A stretch of 64,000 bases of DNA, taken from assembly GCF_004403465.1 (NCBI RefSeq), contig NZ_SOGQ01000026.1:40551-104550 (forward strand). Reading direction: 5' to 3'. Origin of the DNA: Cryobacterium sinapicolor. GTDB lineage: Bacteria > Actinomycetota > Actinomycetes > Actinomycetales > Microbacteriaceae. The position numbers and the translations under genes were made by a program. How positions within the stretch are numbered: the stretch's first letter is position 1; the number at the start of each line of letters is the position of its first letter. Below the pieces are notes generated by a model that saw nothing but the letters and a program-made list of their open reading frames with translations, ran no database searches and was not told the origin of the DNA. Positions 39,809-48,760 of the stretch are shown here, in pieces.

Positions 39809-39852
39809 GTCGGGCTTCTTCCTGTTGATTCTGCTGGGGGGTTTCCGGGTGG

Positions 39853-40911
39853 TTACCGGTCGGCCGGGACGCGAATGGGGGAGGCCGCGATGCGCGCGGA
39901 ACCGGTGATGAAGAGCCGCGTGGCCGCGCCGGTGCCGATGATCATGAAGACCAGTGACACCCAGCCCTGGAGGCCGAAGGTGGCGGTGTCGACCATGCCG
40001 TTGCCGATGGTGCAGCCACCGGCCAGGCTCGCCCCGACGCCCATCAACACCCCGCCGAAGATGCTCCGGATGGTGGTGGTGACGTCGGGAAGCCGCACCC
40101 GGAACTCGCCGCTGCCCTTGGCCGCGACGAACGAACCGAGCAGGATGCCGATCACCAGATACACCCCCCAGTCGATCAGCTCTGGATCGCCGCGCACGAG
40201 ATAGTTGACGATGTTCGAGGACGGCCCGGTGATGCCGAGCCCGGACTCGCGCCCGGTTGCCCAGCTGAGCGGCCAGGCGAGGATGGCGAGCGCCGCGATG
40301 ATCAGGGCGGTGGTGAAGGCACCCCATTTCTTCTCGAACAGGAGATGCCGGATGCCGCCGGTGCGGGCCGGAAGCGACACGAGCGGCAGCGACGGCCGCC
40401 GCCGCCGGTGATGCCGGGCGAGCAGTCCGACGCCGGTGACGAGCGCCACGACCAGCACCCACGGTGAGACGCCCAGCACTCCGTGGATGGTGGACGCCTC
40501 CACGGTGATGCCGCGCAACGCCGCGACCGGGGTCGACAGGGCACCCGTCTTGGAGATGGCGGAGAAGAGGGCGTAGAAGATCAGGGCCAACCAGCTGCCC
40601 ACCAGACCCTCGCCGGCGCGGTAGTAGGTGCCCGTGGCGCATCCGCCGGCTAGCACGATGGCGAACCCGAAGATGAACGCGCCGATGATCGTGGCCAGCC
40701 AGGCGAAGGGCTGAGGGTCGAGGGTGATCACCCCGGCCGCGTCGAGGGCGAAGACGCCCGCACTCTGCACGGCGATGACGATCAGGAAGGCCGTCAGCCA
40801 GCGCGTGCTGCCGGTGAGCCAGAGGTCACGGAACGCGCCGGTGACGCAGAACCTGCCCCGCTGCATGGCGAAGCCCAGGGCGATGCCCAGGCCGAGTCCG
40901 GTGAGAAGCAT
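39853..40911 (-). CDS. YeeE/YedE-family thiosulfate (sulfur) transporter
   Basis: 352 aa, about nine hydrophobic segments. Both family motifs with conserved cysteines are present: LAGGCATGTYYRAGEG and LAGGCTIGNGMV. In E. coli YeeE these cysteines relay thiosulfate through the membrane. It starts with ATGLLLTGLGLGIALGFAMQRGRFC-like family sequence (only the start shown in part) and is followed by a TusA-type gene, so the two form a sulfur uptake pair. It interrupts the usual run from ddl to thiL. Confidence 0.9.
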   Translation of the reverse strand: MLLTGLGLGIALGFAMQRGRFCVTGAFRDLWLTGSTRWLTAFLIVIAVQSAGVFALDAAGVITLDPQPFAWLATIIGAFIFGFAIVLAGGCATGTYYRAGEGLVGSWLALIFYALFSAISKTGALSTPVAALRGITVEASTIHGVLGVSPWVLVVALVTGVGLLARHHRRRRPSLPLVSLPARTGGIRHLLFEKKWGAFTTALIIAALAILAWPLSWATGRESGLGITGPSSNIVNYLVRGDPELIDWGVYLVIGILLGSFVAAKGSGEFRVRLPDVTTTIRSIFGGVLMGVGASLAGGCTIGNGMVDTATFGLQGWVSLVFMIIGTGAATRLFITGSARIAASPIRVPADR

Positions 40912-41208
40912 GTCGTGTCCCCGTCCCTCAGCGGCCGCACGCCGGTTGGCGGCGACTCCTCGGCGACGTTACGTGCCGGTCGGCGGTGCTGCTCGCAGAC
41001 GTCGCGGCATGACGCGGCGAGACGTAACACTTGACACACCCGTGCCCGCCGTCTCCGAGACAGGGTCGCATCCTCGCCGAAACGGGACTCTGAGGGGGTG
41101 ACGGATGCCGCCACGCCCCAGAGGTGGCTACTCACCGTGGGGGGTGGGGGTTGGCGTGGGCGTGGATGCGGGAATGGGTGTGGCCGTGGGTGCGGGCGCG
41201 GGCCGGGG

Positions 41209-41724
41209 CTACGGGGCGGGTGCCAGCGTCTCGCCTTCAGTCGGCAGCAGCAGGTCCTCGGCGCCGAGGCACTGGCCCGTCGCGGGGATGTTGCCCACGG
41301 CCTGAGCCAGGTCCACGAGCACCGTGGAGCCGCTGACCTGACCTGAGTCGATGACCAGCTCGGTCGCCGGGTCGCGGCCGTAGGTGGTGTACCGGTAGAG
41401 CGGGGCATCCGAGTCGTCTTCGATCCAGTCGATGCCGTTGACCGTGAGGCAGGGGAGCGTCGTCGGTGCGGGCACGGCCACGCCGCAGTGCAGCAGGACC
41501 GCGCTCGGGGTGCCCCACGCGCCAGTGGCCTGGGCGTTCGTCTCGCGTTCCGGCAGCGAGGCCACCGAGGTCGGCAGGCGAACGATGAGGTCGGCGCAGG
41601 TGGGATTGACGGCATCCGCGGCCGGTTCCAGCGGCACGATCGCCGTGCAGCCGGTGAGGAGCACGGAGCCGGCGACGAGCGTGAGCGCGAGGCCGGTACG
41701 GAGGGAGCGGATGCGGGGAGTCAT
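41209..41724 (-). CDS. DUF3515 lipoprotein
   Basis: 171 aa. N-terminal basic start, hydrophobic stretch and lipobox LLTGC (Cys26) show a lipoprotein. PTCADLIVRLP, ATGAWGTPSAVLLHCGV and DSGQVSGSTVLVDLAQAV fit the conserved actinobacterial DUF3515 family, usually found next to ddl and thiL as here. After its TAG the same frame runs on for 26 codons of Pro/Thr/Ala-rich sequence to a second TAG (41128-41130), so the stop may have cut an older tail. It is divergent from thiL, 24 bases apart. Confidence 0.85.
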   Translation of the reverse strand: MTPRIRSLRTGLALTLVAGSVLLTGCTAIVPLEPAADAVNPTCADLIVRLPTSVASLPERETNAQATGAWGTPSAVLLHCGVAVPAPTTLPCLTVNGIDWIEDDSDAPLYRYTTYGRDPATELVIDSGQVSGSTVLVDLAQAVGNIPATGQCLGAEDLLLPTEGETLAPAP

Positions 41725-41735
41725 TGCATTCAGGC

Positions 41736-41748
41736 TACCGTTTGAAGC
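41736..41748 (+). promoter_or_regulatory. -10 box and leaderless start of thiL
   Basis: TACCGT at 41736-41741 is followed after seven bases by the ATG of thiL. No Shine-Dalgarno and no clear -35. Confidence 0.4.
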
Positions 41749-42756
41749 ATGACGAATGCTGCGGGCGCGATGCTCCCCACGAGTGAAACGCTGGCCGACC
41801 TGAGTGAAGGGCAGGTTCTCGCCCGGATCTTCCCGCGGCTGCCGGGCTCCGCCGCCCAGCTCCTCGGCCCCGGCGACGACGCCGCCGTGATGCGGGCTCC
41901 GGACGGGCGCTACGTGGTCACCACGGACATGATGATCCAGGGCCCGGACTTCCGGCTCGCCTGGTCCAGCCCGCATGACCTTGGCTGGAAGGCCGCCGCG
42001 ACGAACCTGTCCGACGTCGCCGCCATGGGCGCCCGGCCCACCGCGCTGGTGGTGGCGATCGCGGCCCCGCCGTCGACGCCGATCTCCGTGATCGAGGGCA
42101 TCGCCGACGGGCTCCGCGACTGCTGCGAGGCGCTGGCCCCGGGCTGCGGCGTCGTCGGCGGCGACCTGTCCGCCTCCGACGCCCTCACGCTCGCCGTGAC
42201 CGCGTTCGGCGACCTCGAAGGGCGCGAGCCCGTGCTGCGCTCCGGGGCGCGGCCAGGTGACGTTGTGGCCCTGGCCGGGCGCCTCGGCGAGGCCGCGCAG
42301 GGCCTGGATCTGCTCTTCCGGTTCGCCGTGGACGAAAACGGTGTTCCGGATGCCGCGCTGGCGGACTCGCTGCGGGCGCAGCATCCCGAGGCGGTCGCCG
42401 CGCAGCTCGCCCCCGTGCCGCCCATCGACCGGGGCCCGGCCGCGGCGGGAGCCGGCGCGACGGCGATGCTCGACGTGTCCGACGGACTCGCCATCGACGC
42501 CGGACGCCTGGCCCGGGCCAGCGGCGTGGGAATCGATTTCGCCCGGTCCGCCCTCGGCGAGAATGTCGAGCGCTCCCTCGGCGGCGGGGAGGACCACGGC
42601 CTGTTGGCCACGTTCCCGCCGGACGCCGCACTGCCCGGCGGCTTCCGCGTCCTCGGCGTGGTCACGGATGCGGCCGGTTCGATCCTGGTGGACGGCCGCC
42701 CCCACGACCAGGCCGGCTGGGACCCCTACCGCGGCTGGGACGGAGCCGTCGCCTGA
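41749..42756 (+). CDS. thiL: thiamine-monophosphate kinase
   Basis: 335 aa. Makes thiamine diphosphate from thiamine monophosphate. The PurM-like fold is clear: GPGDDAAVMRAPDGRYVVTTDMM, ATNLSDVAAMGARPTALVVA, GCGVVGGDLSAS and MLDVSDGLAIDAGRLARASG. It is convergent with rsmD, 7 bases away, and divergent from the DUF3515 gene. Probably leaderless. Confidence 0.93.
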   Translation: MTNAAGAMLPTSETLADLSEGQVLARIFPRLPGSAAQLLGPGDDAAVMRAPDGRYVVTTDMMIQGPDFRLAWSSPHDLGWKAAATNLSDVAAMGARPTALVVAIAAPPSTPISVIEGIADGLRDCCEALAPGCGVVGGDLSASDALTLAVTAFGDLEGREPVLRSGARPGDVVALAGRLGEAAQGLDLLFRFAVDENGVPDAALADSLRAQHPEAVAAQLAPVPPIDRGPAAAGAGATAMLDVSDGLAIDAGRLARASGVGIDFARSALGENVERSLGGGEDHGLLATFPPDAALPGGFRVLGVVTDAAGSILVDGRPHDQAGWDPYRGWDGAVA

Positions 42757-42763
42757 ACTCGGA

Positions 42764-43342
42764 TCAGGCGTCGGGCAGCACGGGGGAGGCGTACCAGACC
42801 GTGGTGTCGCCGTAGTCCTTGCGCCGGTCGGACTCGAGGCCGACACCCCAGTCCGGTTCGGGGGAGCGCGAACTGCGCTCCACGATGATGAGGGCGTCCG
42901 GGTCGAGCAGCGGTGTCAGGGCGGTCAGGTTGTGGCCCAGTTCGCTTTCGGCAAGGTCGTAGGGCGGGTCGATGAAGACCAGGTCGAACCCCTCGCCGGT
43001 GGCCGCGAGGAACGACTGCACGGCTTGGCTGCTCACCTTGATCTTCGGGGCACCCTGCTTCGGGGCCGCCCGCAGCACGGCCTCCGTGTTCTTGCGGCAC
43101 ATCTGCGCGGCGCCGAAGTTGTTCTCGACCAGGGTCACGATGCGCGCCCCCCGGCTGGCGGCCTCCAGGCCGAGCCCGCCCGATCCGGCGTACAGGTCGA
43201 GCACGCGGGCGCCACGGATGATGTCGCGCGCGTCGAGAGCGGAGAAGATCGCCTCCCGCACCCGGTCGCTGGTGGGGCGGGTACCGGTCTTGGGCACCGC
43301 CAGGGGCAGGGAACCGGCAAACCCGGCGACGATTCGCGTCAT
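42764..43342 (-). CDS. rsmD: 16S rRNA (guanine(966)-N2)-methyltransferase
   Basis: 192 aa. TRIVAGFAGSLPLAVPKTGTRPTSDRVREAIF is the RsmD N-terminus; VLDLYAGSGGLGLEAASRGA binds S-adenosylmethionine; FIDPPYDL is the N-methyltransferase (D/N)PPY motif. Divergent from recG, as in many actinobacteria, where it often precedes coaD. Confidence 0.93.
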   Translation of the reverse strand: MTRIVAGFAGSLPLAVPKTGTRPTSDRVREAIFSALDARDIIRGARVLDLYAGSGGLGLEAASRGARIVTLVENNFGAAQMCRKNTEAVLRAAPKQGAPKIKVSSQAVQSFLAATGEGFDLVFIDPPYDLAESELGHNLTALTPLLDPDALIIVERSSRSPEPDWGVGLESDRRKDYGDTTVWYASPVLPDA

Positions 43343-43439
43343 AACCCGTCGAGTTTATCGCCCGCCGTTCATCGCCCGCCGCCGGCCCAGGGCGCGGCGC
43401 ACCCGGGCCGACCCGGCGGCGCAGGTCGCACGTGCCGCC

Positions 43440-43451
43440 TACGATCGAAGC
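43440..43451 (+). promoter_or_regulatory. -10 box and leaderless start of recG
   Basis: TACGAT at 43440-43445, then six bases, then the recG ATG at 43452. No Shine-Dalgarno is present. Confidence 0.45.
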
Positions 43452-45647
43452 ATGACCGATTCGGAGGCTGTGGAGACTCTCGCCCCGGTGACCCTCGACA
43501 GCAAGCTGGCCACCGTGGTCGGCGGCAAGACGGCCGTCGCCCTGGGAAAGGCCTTCGGCGTCCTTACCGTCGGCGATCTGCTCAGCCACTACCCGCGCCG
43601 CTACGCCCGTCGCGGCGAGCTGTCGTCGATCAGCCTGCTGCCGCTCGACGAGAACGTGACCATCGTGGCGGAGATCCGCTCGGTCGACGAGCGCCCGATG
43701 AAGGCCCGCAAGGGATCGATCGTCGAGGTGAAGATCTCCGACGGCCGTGGCATCCTCAGCCTCACCTGGTTCAACCAAGCCTGGCGGGCCAAGCAGCTTC
43801 AGCCCGGCATGCGTGGCATGTTCGCGGGCAAGGTCACCGACTACCGGGGCCACCTGCAGCTCACCCACCCCACGTACAAGCTTTTCGGCCCGGGCGCCGA
43901 CGACGAGCCCGAGATGCCCACGGATGCCGCGGCCGCCAAACTCTGGATCGAGCAGCCGGTCGCGATCTACCCGGCCACCAACACCGTGGCCAGCTGGCAG
44001 GTCGCGCAGACCATCGCGATTCTGCTCGACAGTGTGGGCCCAGTGCCCGACCCGATCCCGCCGGAGTTGCGCGGCGAGCGCGGGCTGCTGCCGCAGGGTC
44101 GCGCCTTCGAACTCATTCACCGCCCGGAAACCGATTCGGACTGGCGGCGGGCCAGAGACACGCTGCGGTTCACCGAGGCCTTCGTGCTGCAGAGCGCCCT
44201 GGTGCAGCAGCGGCTCACCGCCCGGCAGCAGCAGTCGACCCCGCGTCTGCCGACCCCCGGCGGGCTGCTCGAACGCTTCGACGCCGGCTTGCCTTTCACC
44301 CTCACCGCGGACCAGCAGGGTGTGGCCGCCGAGATCTCGACCGACATCGCGCAGACCCATCCGATGAACCGGCTCGTGCAGGGTGAGGTGGGCTCCGGCA
44401 AGACTGTCGTGGCCCTGCGGGCCATGCTCGCCGTCGCCGACACGGGCGGCCAATCGGCCTTGCTCGCCCCCACCGAGGTCCTGGCCGGACAGCACCTGCG
44501 TTCGATCGCGCGTTCGCTCGGCCCCGAACTGGCGAGCAGCCTGATGCCCACCCTGCTCACCGGGCAACTGCCGGTGGCGGAGCGTCGCAAGGCGCTGCTG
44601 CGGGTGGTGTCCGGGCAGGCGAAGATCGTGATCGGCACGCACGCGCTGCTCGGCGACAAGGTCACGTTCTTCGACCTCGGCCTGGTCGTCGTCGACGAGC
44701 AGCACAGGTTCGGCGTCGACCAGCGCGAGGCCCTGCGGCAGAAGGGGGCCGTGCCGCCGCATGTGCTGGTGCTCACCGCCACCCCGATCCCGCGCACCGT
44801 GGCCATGACCGTGTTCGGCGACCTCGACGTGAGCACGATCGCGGAGCTGCCCGAAGGGCGGCAGGGCATCGAGACGTTCGTCGTGCCCTTGTTCGAGAAG
44901 CCCGGCTGGGTCACCCGGGTGTGGACCCGGTTGGCCGAAGAGCTCGCGCTGGGCCGCCAAGGCTTCGTGGTGTGCCCGGCCATCGCCCCGAAACAGCTCG
45001 AGGAGGGGGCGGAGGTCGATCCCGAGGCGGCCGCGCCGGCATCCGTCGAAACGGTCCTCGCCGATCTGCGCCGCAACCCGGCCCTGGCCTCCGCCCGCAT
45101 CGAACCGCTGCACGGGCGCATGACCAGCGAGGAGAAAGACCAGGCCATGAGAGCCTTCGCGGCCGGGAAGATCGACGTGCTCGTGGCGACGACCGTGATC
45201 GAGGTCGGCGTCGACGTGCCCAACGCCTCCGCCATGGTGGTGCTCGACGCCGACCGGTTCGGCGTCTCGCAGTTGCACCAGCTGCGCGGACGGGTGGGTC
45301 GAGGCGGCGTTCCGGGGCTCTGCCTCCTGGTCACCAGCGCGGAGGCCGAGACCATCGCTCGCGAGCGGGTCGAGGCCGTCGCGGCCACCCTCGACGGGTT
45401 CGAACTGGCCCAGGTCGACCTGGAGCTGCGCCGGGAGGGCGATGTGCTCGGCAGCAGCCAGTCCGGGGGGCGCTCCTCGCTGCGCCTGCTGCGGGTGGCG
45501 ACCGACGGCGACCTGATCGGGGAGGCCCGGGGCCACGCGCAGCGTCTGAGCGAGCACGACCCGCACCTCGACACCGTCCCGGCGCTGCGGGAGGCGGTGC
45601 TGCGGCGCCTCGACGATGCGGAGCGGGCCTCGCTCACCAAGTCCTGA
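43452..45647 (+). CDS. recG: ATP-dependent DNA helicase RecG
   Basis: 731 aa. Remodels stalled replication forks and recombination intermediates. The N-terminal wedge/OB domain ([44 protein letters not shown]) is followed by Walker A GEVGSGKT (311-318), the DEQH box, [26 protein letters not shown] and the C-terminal helicase motifs ([23 protein letters not shown]). The frame is open further upstream, but the ATG at 43452 gives the family N-terminus and has a leaderless-type box. Confidence 0.95.
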   Translation: MTDSEAVETLAPVTLDSKLATVVGGKTAVALGKAFGVLTVGDLLSHYPRRYARRGELSSISLLPLDENVTIVAEIRSVDERPMKARKGSIVEVKISDGRGILSLTWFNQAWRAKQLQPGMRGMFAGKVTDYRGHLQLTHPTYKLFGPGADDEPEMPTDAAAAKLWIEQPVAIYPATNTVASWQVAQTIAILLDSVGPVPDPIPPELRGERGLLPQGRAFELIHRPETDSDWRRARDTLRFTEAFVLQSALVQQRLTARQQQSTPRLPTPGGLLERFDAGLPFTLTADQQGVAAEISTDIAQTHPMNRLVQGEVGSGKTVVALRAMLAVADTGGQSALLAPTEVLAGQHLRSIARSLGPELASSLMPTLLTGQLPVAERRKALLRVVSGQAKIVIGTHALLGDKVTFFDLGLVVVDEQHRFGVDQREALRQKGAVPPHVLVLTATPIPRTVAMTVFGDLDVSTIAELPEGRQGIETFVVPLFEKPGWVTRVWTRLAEELALGRQGFVVCPAIAPKQLEEGAEVDPEAAAPASVETVLADLRRNPALASARIEPLHGRMTSEEKDQAMRAFAAGKIDVLVATTVIEVGVDVPNASAMVVLDADRFGVSQLHQLRGRVGRGGVPGLCLLVTSAEAETIARERVEAVAATLDGFELAQVDLELRREGDVLGSSQSGGRSSLRLLRVATDGDLIGEARGHAQRLSEHDPHLDTVPALREAVLRRLDDAERASLTKS

Positions 45648-45690
45648 CTCGGGATCAACCCACGCTCAGGCACCGTTCACGCACTGGGGC

Positions 45691-45703
45691 TAGGGTGATC
45701 GCT
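45691..45703 (+). promoter_or_regulatory. -10 box and leaderless start of coaD
   Basis: TAGGGT at 45691-45696, then seven bases, then the coaD ATG at 45704; no Shine-Dalgarno. Confidence 0.4.
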
Positions 45704-46192
45704 ATGCGCAGGATCGCCGTCGTCCCCGGTTCATTCGACCCCGTCACGCGGGGTCACCTCGATGTGATTGGGAGGGCGGCCGGTCTCTTCGACGAACTGC
45801 ATGTGCTCGTCGTGCACAACCCCGGCAAGACGGCTCTGCTTCCGATCAGCCAGCGGGTCTTCCTGCTGCAGCGGTCCATCCTGGACGCCGGGCTGCCGGG
45901 CAACATCGTGGTGGCGTCCTGGAGCATGGGACTGCTCGTCGACTACTGCCTGGAAGTCGGCGCCAGCGTGCTGATCAAGGGCATCCGCTCGCAGGTAGAC
46001 GTGGCCTACGAGACCCCGATGGCCATCGTGAACCGCAACCTCGCCGCGGTGGAGACGATCTTCCTGCTGCCGGACCCGGCCAACGCCCACGTGTCCAGTT
46101 CCCTGGTGCGCCAGGTGGCCGCGCTCGGCGGCGACATCACCCCCTACGTCCCGCCGGCCGTGGCGGCGTTCCTTCAGAAGGCTCCCGTGTGA
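45704..46192 (+). CDS. coaD: phosphopantetheine adenylyltransferase
   Basis: 162 aa, standard length. Fourth step of coenzyme A synthesis: 4'-phosphopantetheine plus ATP gives dephospho-Co[26 protein letters not shown] carries the nucleotidyltransferase (T/H)xGH motif; [20 protein letters not shown] and [14 protein letters not shown] follow as in all CoaD. The stop overlaps the GTG of the MoxR gene. Confidence 0.96.
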   Translation: MRRIAVVPGSFDPVTRGHLDVIGRAAGLFDELHVLVVHNPGKTALLPISQRVFLLQRSILDAGLPGNIVVASWSMGLLVDYCLEVGASVLIKGIRSQVDVAYETPMAIVNRNLAAVETIFLLPDPANAHVSSSLVRQVAALGGDITPYVPPAVAAFLQKAPV

Positions 46193-47250
46193 ATGCGTCG
46201 CGCGTGCGCTCGGTCTCCGTTCCGATGCTGGCTGGGCAGGCGGGCGGCCCTGCCGAAGCCCTGGACGACGAGGTCCTGATGGATCTTCCGGCGGTCGAGG
46301 CGGCGGCGCGCGCCATCATCCGTAACGTGGAAACCGTGATCGACGGCAAGCACGCGGCCGTCTTCACCGCCCTCACGGTGCTGCTGGCCCAGGGGCACCT
46401 CCTGATCGAGGACGTACCCGGCGTCGGAAAGACCATGCTGGCCAAGGCGCTGGCCAAGTCCGTGCACTGCTCGGTCAGCCGCATCCAGTTCACCCCGGAC
46501 CTGCTGCCCTCCGACGTGACGGGGGTGTCGGTGTTCAACCAGGTGGACCGGCGATTCGAGTTCAAGCCGGGCGCCATCTTCGCGAACATCGTGATCGGCG
46601 ACGAGATCAACCGGGCGAGCCCGAAGACCCAGTCCGCGCTGCTGGAATGCATGGAGGAGCGCCAGGTCACCGTCGACGGCGCCACCTATCTGCTGCCGCT
46701 GCCCTTCACTGTCGTGGCCACCCAGAACCCGATCGAGATGGAGGGCACCTACGCGCTGCCCGAGGCCCAGCGGGACCGGTTCATGGCGCGCATCTCGATG
46801 GGATACCCCGACACCGAGTCCGAGCTGATGATGCTGGATGCCCGTGACACGAAGAGCCCTCTGGCCGGCATCGAGGCGGTCGTCTCCGGCGCCCAGCTGC
46901 GTGGCATGATCACCATGGCGCGCTCGGTGTTCGCCTCCGCCGCGGTCAAGGAGTACACGGTCAGCCTGGTTCGGGCCACCCGGGACGACCGCGACCTGCG
47001 ACTCGGCGCCAGCCCCCGCGCCACACTGCAGCTGATCCGGGCGGCCAAGGCCCGGGCGGCGCTGCACGGCCGGGCCTATGTGCTGCCCGATGACATCGAT
47101 TCCCTAGCCGTCGCCGTGCTCGGGCACAGGCTCGTGGCGAGCAGCCGGGTGCTCGGCCACCATCAGGACAGCGGCCCGGTGGTCGACGACATCGTTCGCC
47201 GGATCGTGGCTGCCACTCCTGTTCCCGTCGGCGCCTCCGGGCATCCCTGA
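46189..47250 (+). CDS. MoxR-family AAA+ ATPase
   Basis: 353 aa. Walker [18 protein letters not shown], Walker [21 protein letters not shown] and the sensor segment [24 protein letters not shown] are diagnostic of MoxR. It overlaps coaD by 4 bases and is followed 4 bases later by a DUF58 gene and then a transglutaminase gene. This trio is widely conserved and thought to assemble or activate membrane or wall proteins. Confidence 0.93.
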   Translation: MNASRVRSVSVPMLAGQAGGPAEALDDEVLMDLPAVEAAARAIIRNVETVIDGKHAAVFTALTVLLAQGHLLIEDVPGVGKTMLAKALAKSVHCSVSRIQFTPDLLPSDVTGVSVFNQVDRRFEFKPGAIFANIVIGDEINRASPKTQSALLECMEERQVTVDGATYLLPLPFTVVATQNPIEMEGTYALPEAQRDRFMARISMGYPDTESELMMLDARDTKSPLAGIEAVVSGAQLRGMITMARSVFASAAVKEYTVSLVRATRDDRDLRLGASPRATLQLIRAAKARAALHGRAYVLPDDIDSLAVAVLGHRLVASSRVLGHHQDSGPVVDDIVRRIVAATPVPVGASGHP

Positions 47251-47254
47251 CGCC

Positions 47255-48760
47255 ATGCCTTCGAAGCAGCGGCGCGCCCGGTTTCCCCGGCTCACCTTCC
47301 GCGGCGGGATGTTCCTCGCGGCAGGCGCCGGCCTGCTGGTGCTCGCCGTGCTGACCGACCAGCGCGACCTCCTGTTCGTCGCCGGTTTGCTTCTGGGGCT
47401 CCCCGTCGCCGCCCTCGGGTACGTCTCCTTCCGTCCGGTGCGCCTGCGCGTCACCCGGATACTGCGCCCGCCGGTCGTGCCGGCCGGCGGCGAGATGGTT
47501 GTGAGGCTCGGTCTGCGGAACCTCTCCTCCCGGCCCGTGGCCGGCCTGCACCTGCGGGACACCGTGCGCCTGCGGGACGCCGCCGACCTCGGACCGACCG
47601 TGCTGACCGGAACGCCGCTGCCGGCCCTCGAACGCTACGAGGGCGGCCCGGACACCGGCGCCGACAGCGTGCGGTTCGAGTACCGGTTCAGTCCGCCCCG
47701 GCGCGGGCTCTACGCGTCGGGCCCGGTGCTGATCGGGCGTTCGGACCCCTTCGGCCTGGCCTCGGGGGAGTGGGCCGTGGGGGAGCCGAACGATCTGGTG
47801 GCGACGCCCCGGGTGACCGCACTGGCCGGTGGCGGCCTCACCGGCGCGCTGAACGACGGCGACGTGCCGGAGCGACTCCGCCGGCTGCAGCACAACGCGG
47901 ACCCGCTGATCGCGCGCGAGTACCGGCCGGGGGACCCGTTGCGGCGGGTGAACTGGCCGGCCACCGCGCGCCGGGGCGAGATCATGGTTCGGCAGGAGGA
48001 GGAGCAGAGCAACCCCGGCGCCCGCCTCGTGCTCGACACCGCGCTGCGCGGGCGCCACGGGCGCCCCAGCGGTGCCGCGGGCCATTCGGGCGCCGCGAGT
48101 GTGGGTGCCGGCGCCGCTGGCGGGATCGGTCGCCTCCGCCTCGAGCAGGCCTTCGAAGTGGCCGTCGAGGTCGCGGCATCCGTGGGCGTTCACCTGCTGG
48201 CGGCCGGCTATCGGCTCGACCTGATCGTTCTCGGCCCGAGCCGACCGAACACCACCCCGGCGAGACCCGGAGGTGGCGGACTGCGCGGCGAACCGCCCGC
48301 CGTCTTCCTGCCGCCGGGCGGCGTCGCGGTGCTGCTCGAGGGGTTGGCCGGGCTCGTGCCGACCGACCTGCCCGAGCCGGGGGAGTCGGCGGAGAACACA
48401 GTAGACCAGGCGTACACGGCCGTCGGCGCCCGCGTGGCCGGACCCGCGGCATCCGTCGTGCCGGGTTCGCCCGAGCCCGGCACCGCCGCTCAACGCCGCA
48501 CGCTCCTGGCGCCCGGCGGGCTGCTGCCGACCTTCGCGGTGCTCGTCGCGGTCGACGACCGGGACCTGACCGAGCTCGCCGAACTCGTGTCCCAGACTCG
48601 GCCGGCCGTGGCGTTTCTGACTGACACGGTCGATACGGATGCCGTGCGCCGGCTGGGCGAGGCCGGTTGGCGCTGCATCCCCGTGCGCCAGGCCCGGGAC
48701 ATCCCCCGCGCCTGGGAGGACTTCATCGGTGAGAGGAGGCCCGAGCATGACGCCGTCTGA
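47255..48760 (+). CDS. DUF58 membrane protein
   Basis: 501 aa. Two close hydrophobic segments near the N-terminus (about 25-60), then a long extracellular or cytosolic domain with the DUF58 signature REYRPGDPLRRVNWPATARRGEIMVRQEE (about 222-250). A low-complexity Ala/Gly insert follows near residue 270. Middle gene of the MoxR/DUF58/transglutaminase operon; it overlaps the next gene by 14 bases. Confidence 0.9.
   Translation: MPSKQRRARFPRLTFRGGMFLAAGAGLLVLAVLTDQRDLLFVAGLLLGLPVAALGYVSFRPVRLRVTRILRPPVVPAGGEMVVRLGLRNLSSRPVAGLHLRDTVRLRDAADLGPTVLTGTPLPALERYEGGPDTGADSVRFEYRFSPPRRGLYASGPVLIGRSDPFGLASGEWAVGEPNDLVATPRVTALAGGGLTGALNDGDVPERLRRLQHNADPLIAREYRPGDPLRRVNWPATARRGEIMVRQEEEQSNPGARLVLDTALRGRHGRPSGAAGHSGAASVGAGAAGGIGRLRLEQAFEVAVEVAASVGVHLLAAGYRLDLIVLGPSRPNTTPARPGGGGLRGEPPAVFLPPGGVAVLLEGLAGLVPTDLPEPGESAENTVDQAYTAVGARVAGPAASVVPGSPEPGTAAQRRTLLAPGGLLPTFAVLVAVDDRDLTELAELVSQTRPAVAFLTDTVDTDAVRRLGEAGWRCIPVRQARDIPRAWEDFIGERRPEHDAV

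Noticed and set aside
42726..45566. Long minus-strand frame of about 946 codons opposite recG
   Set aside because: Antisense to recG and overlapping rsmD, both with intact motifs.
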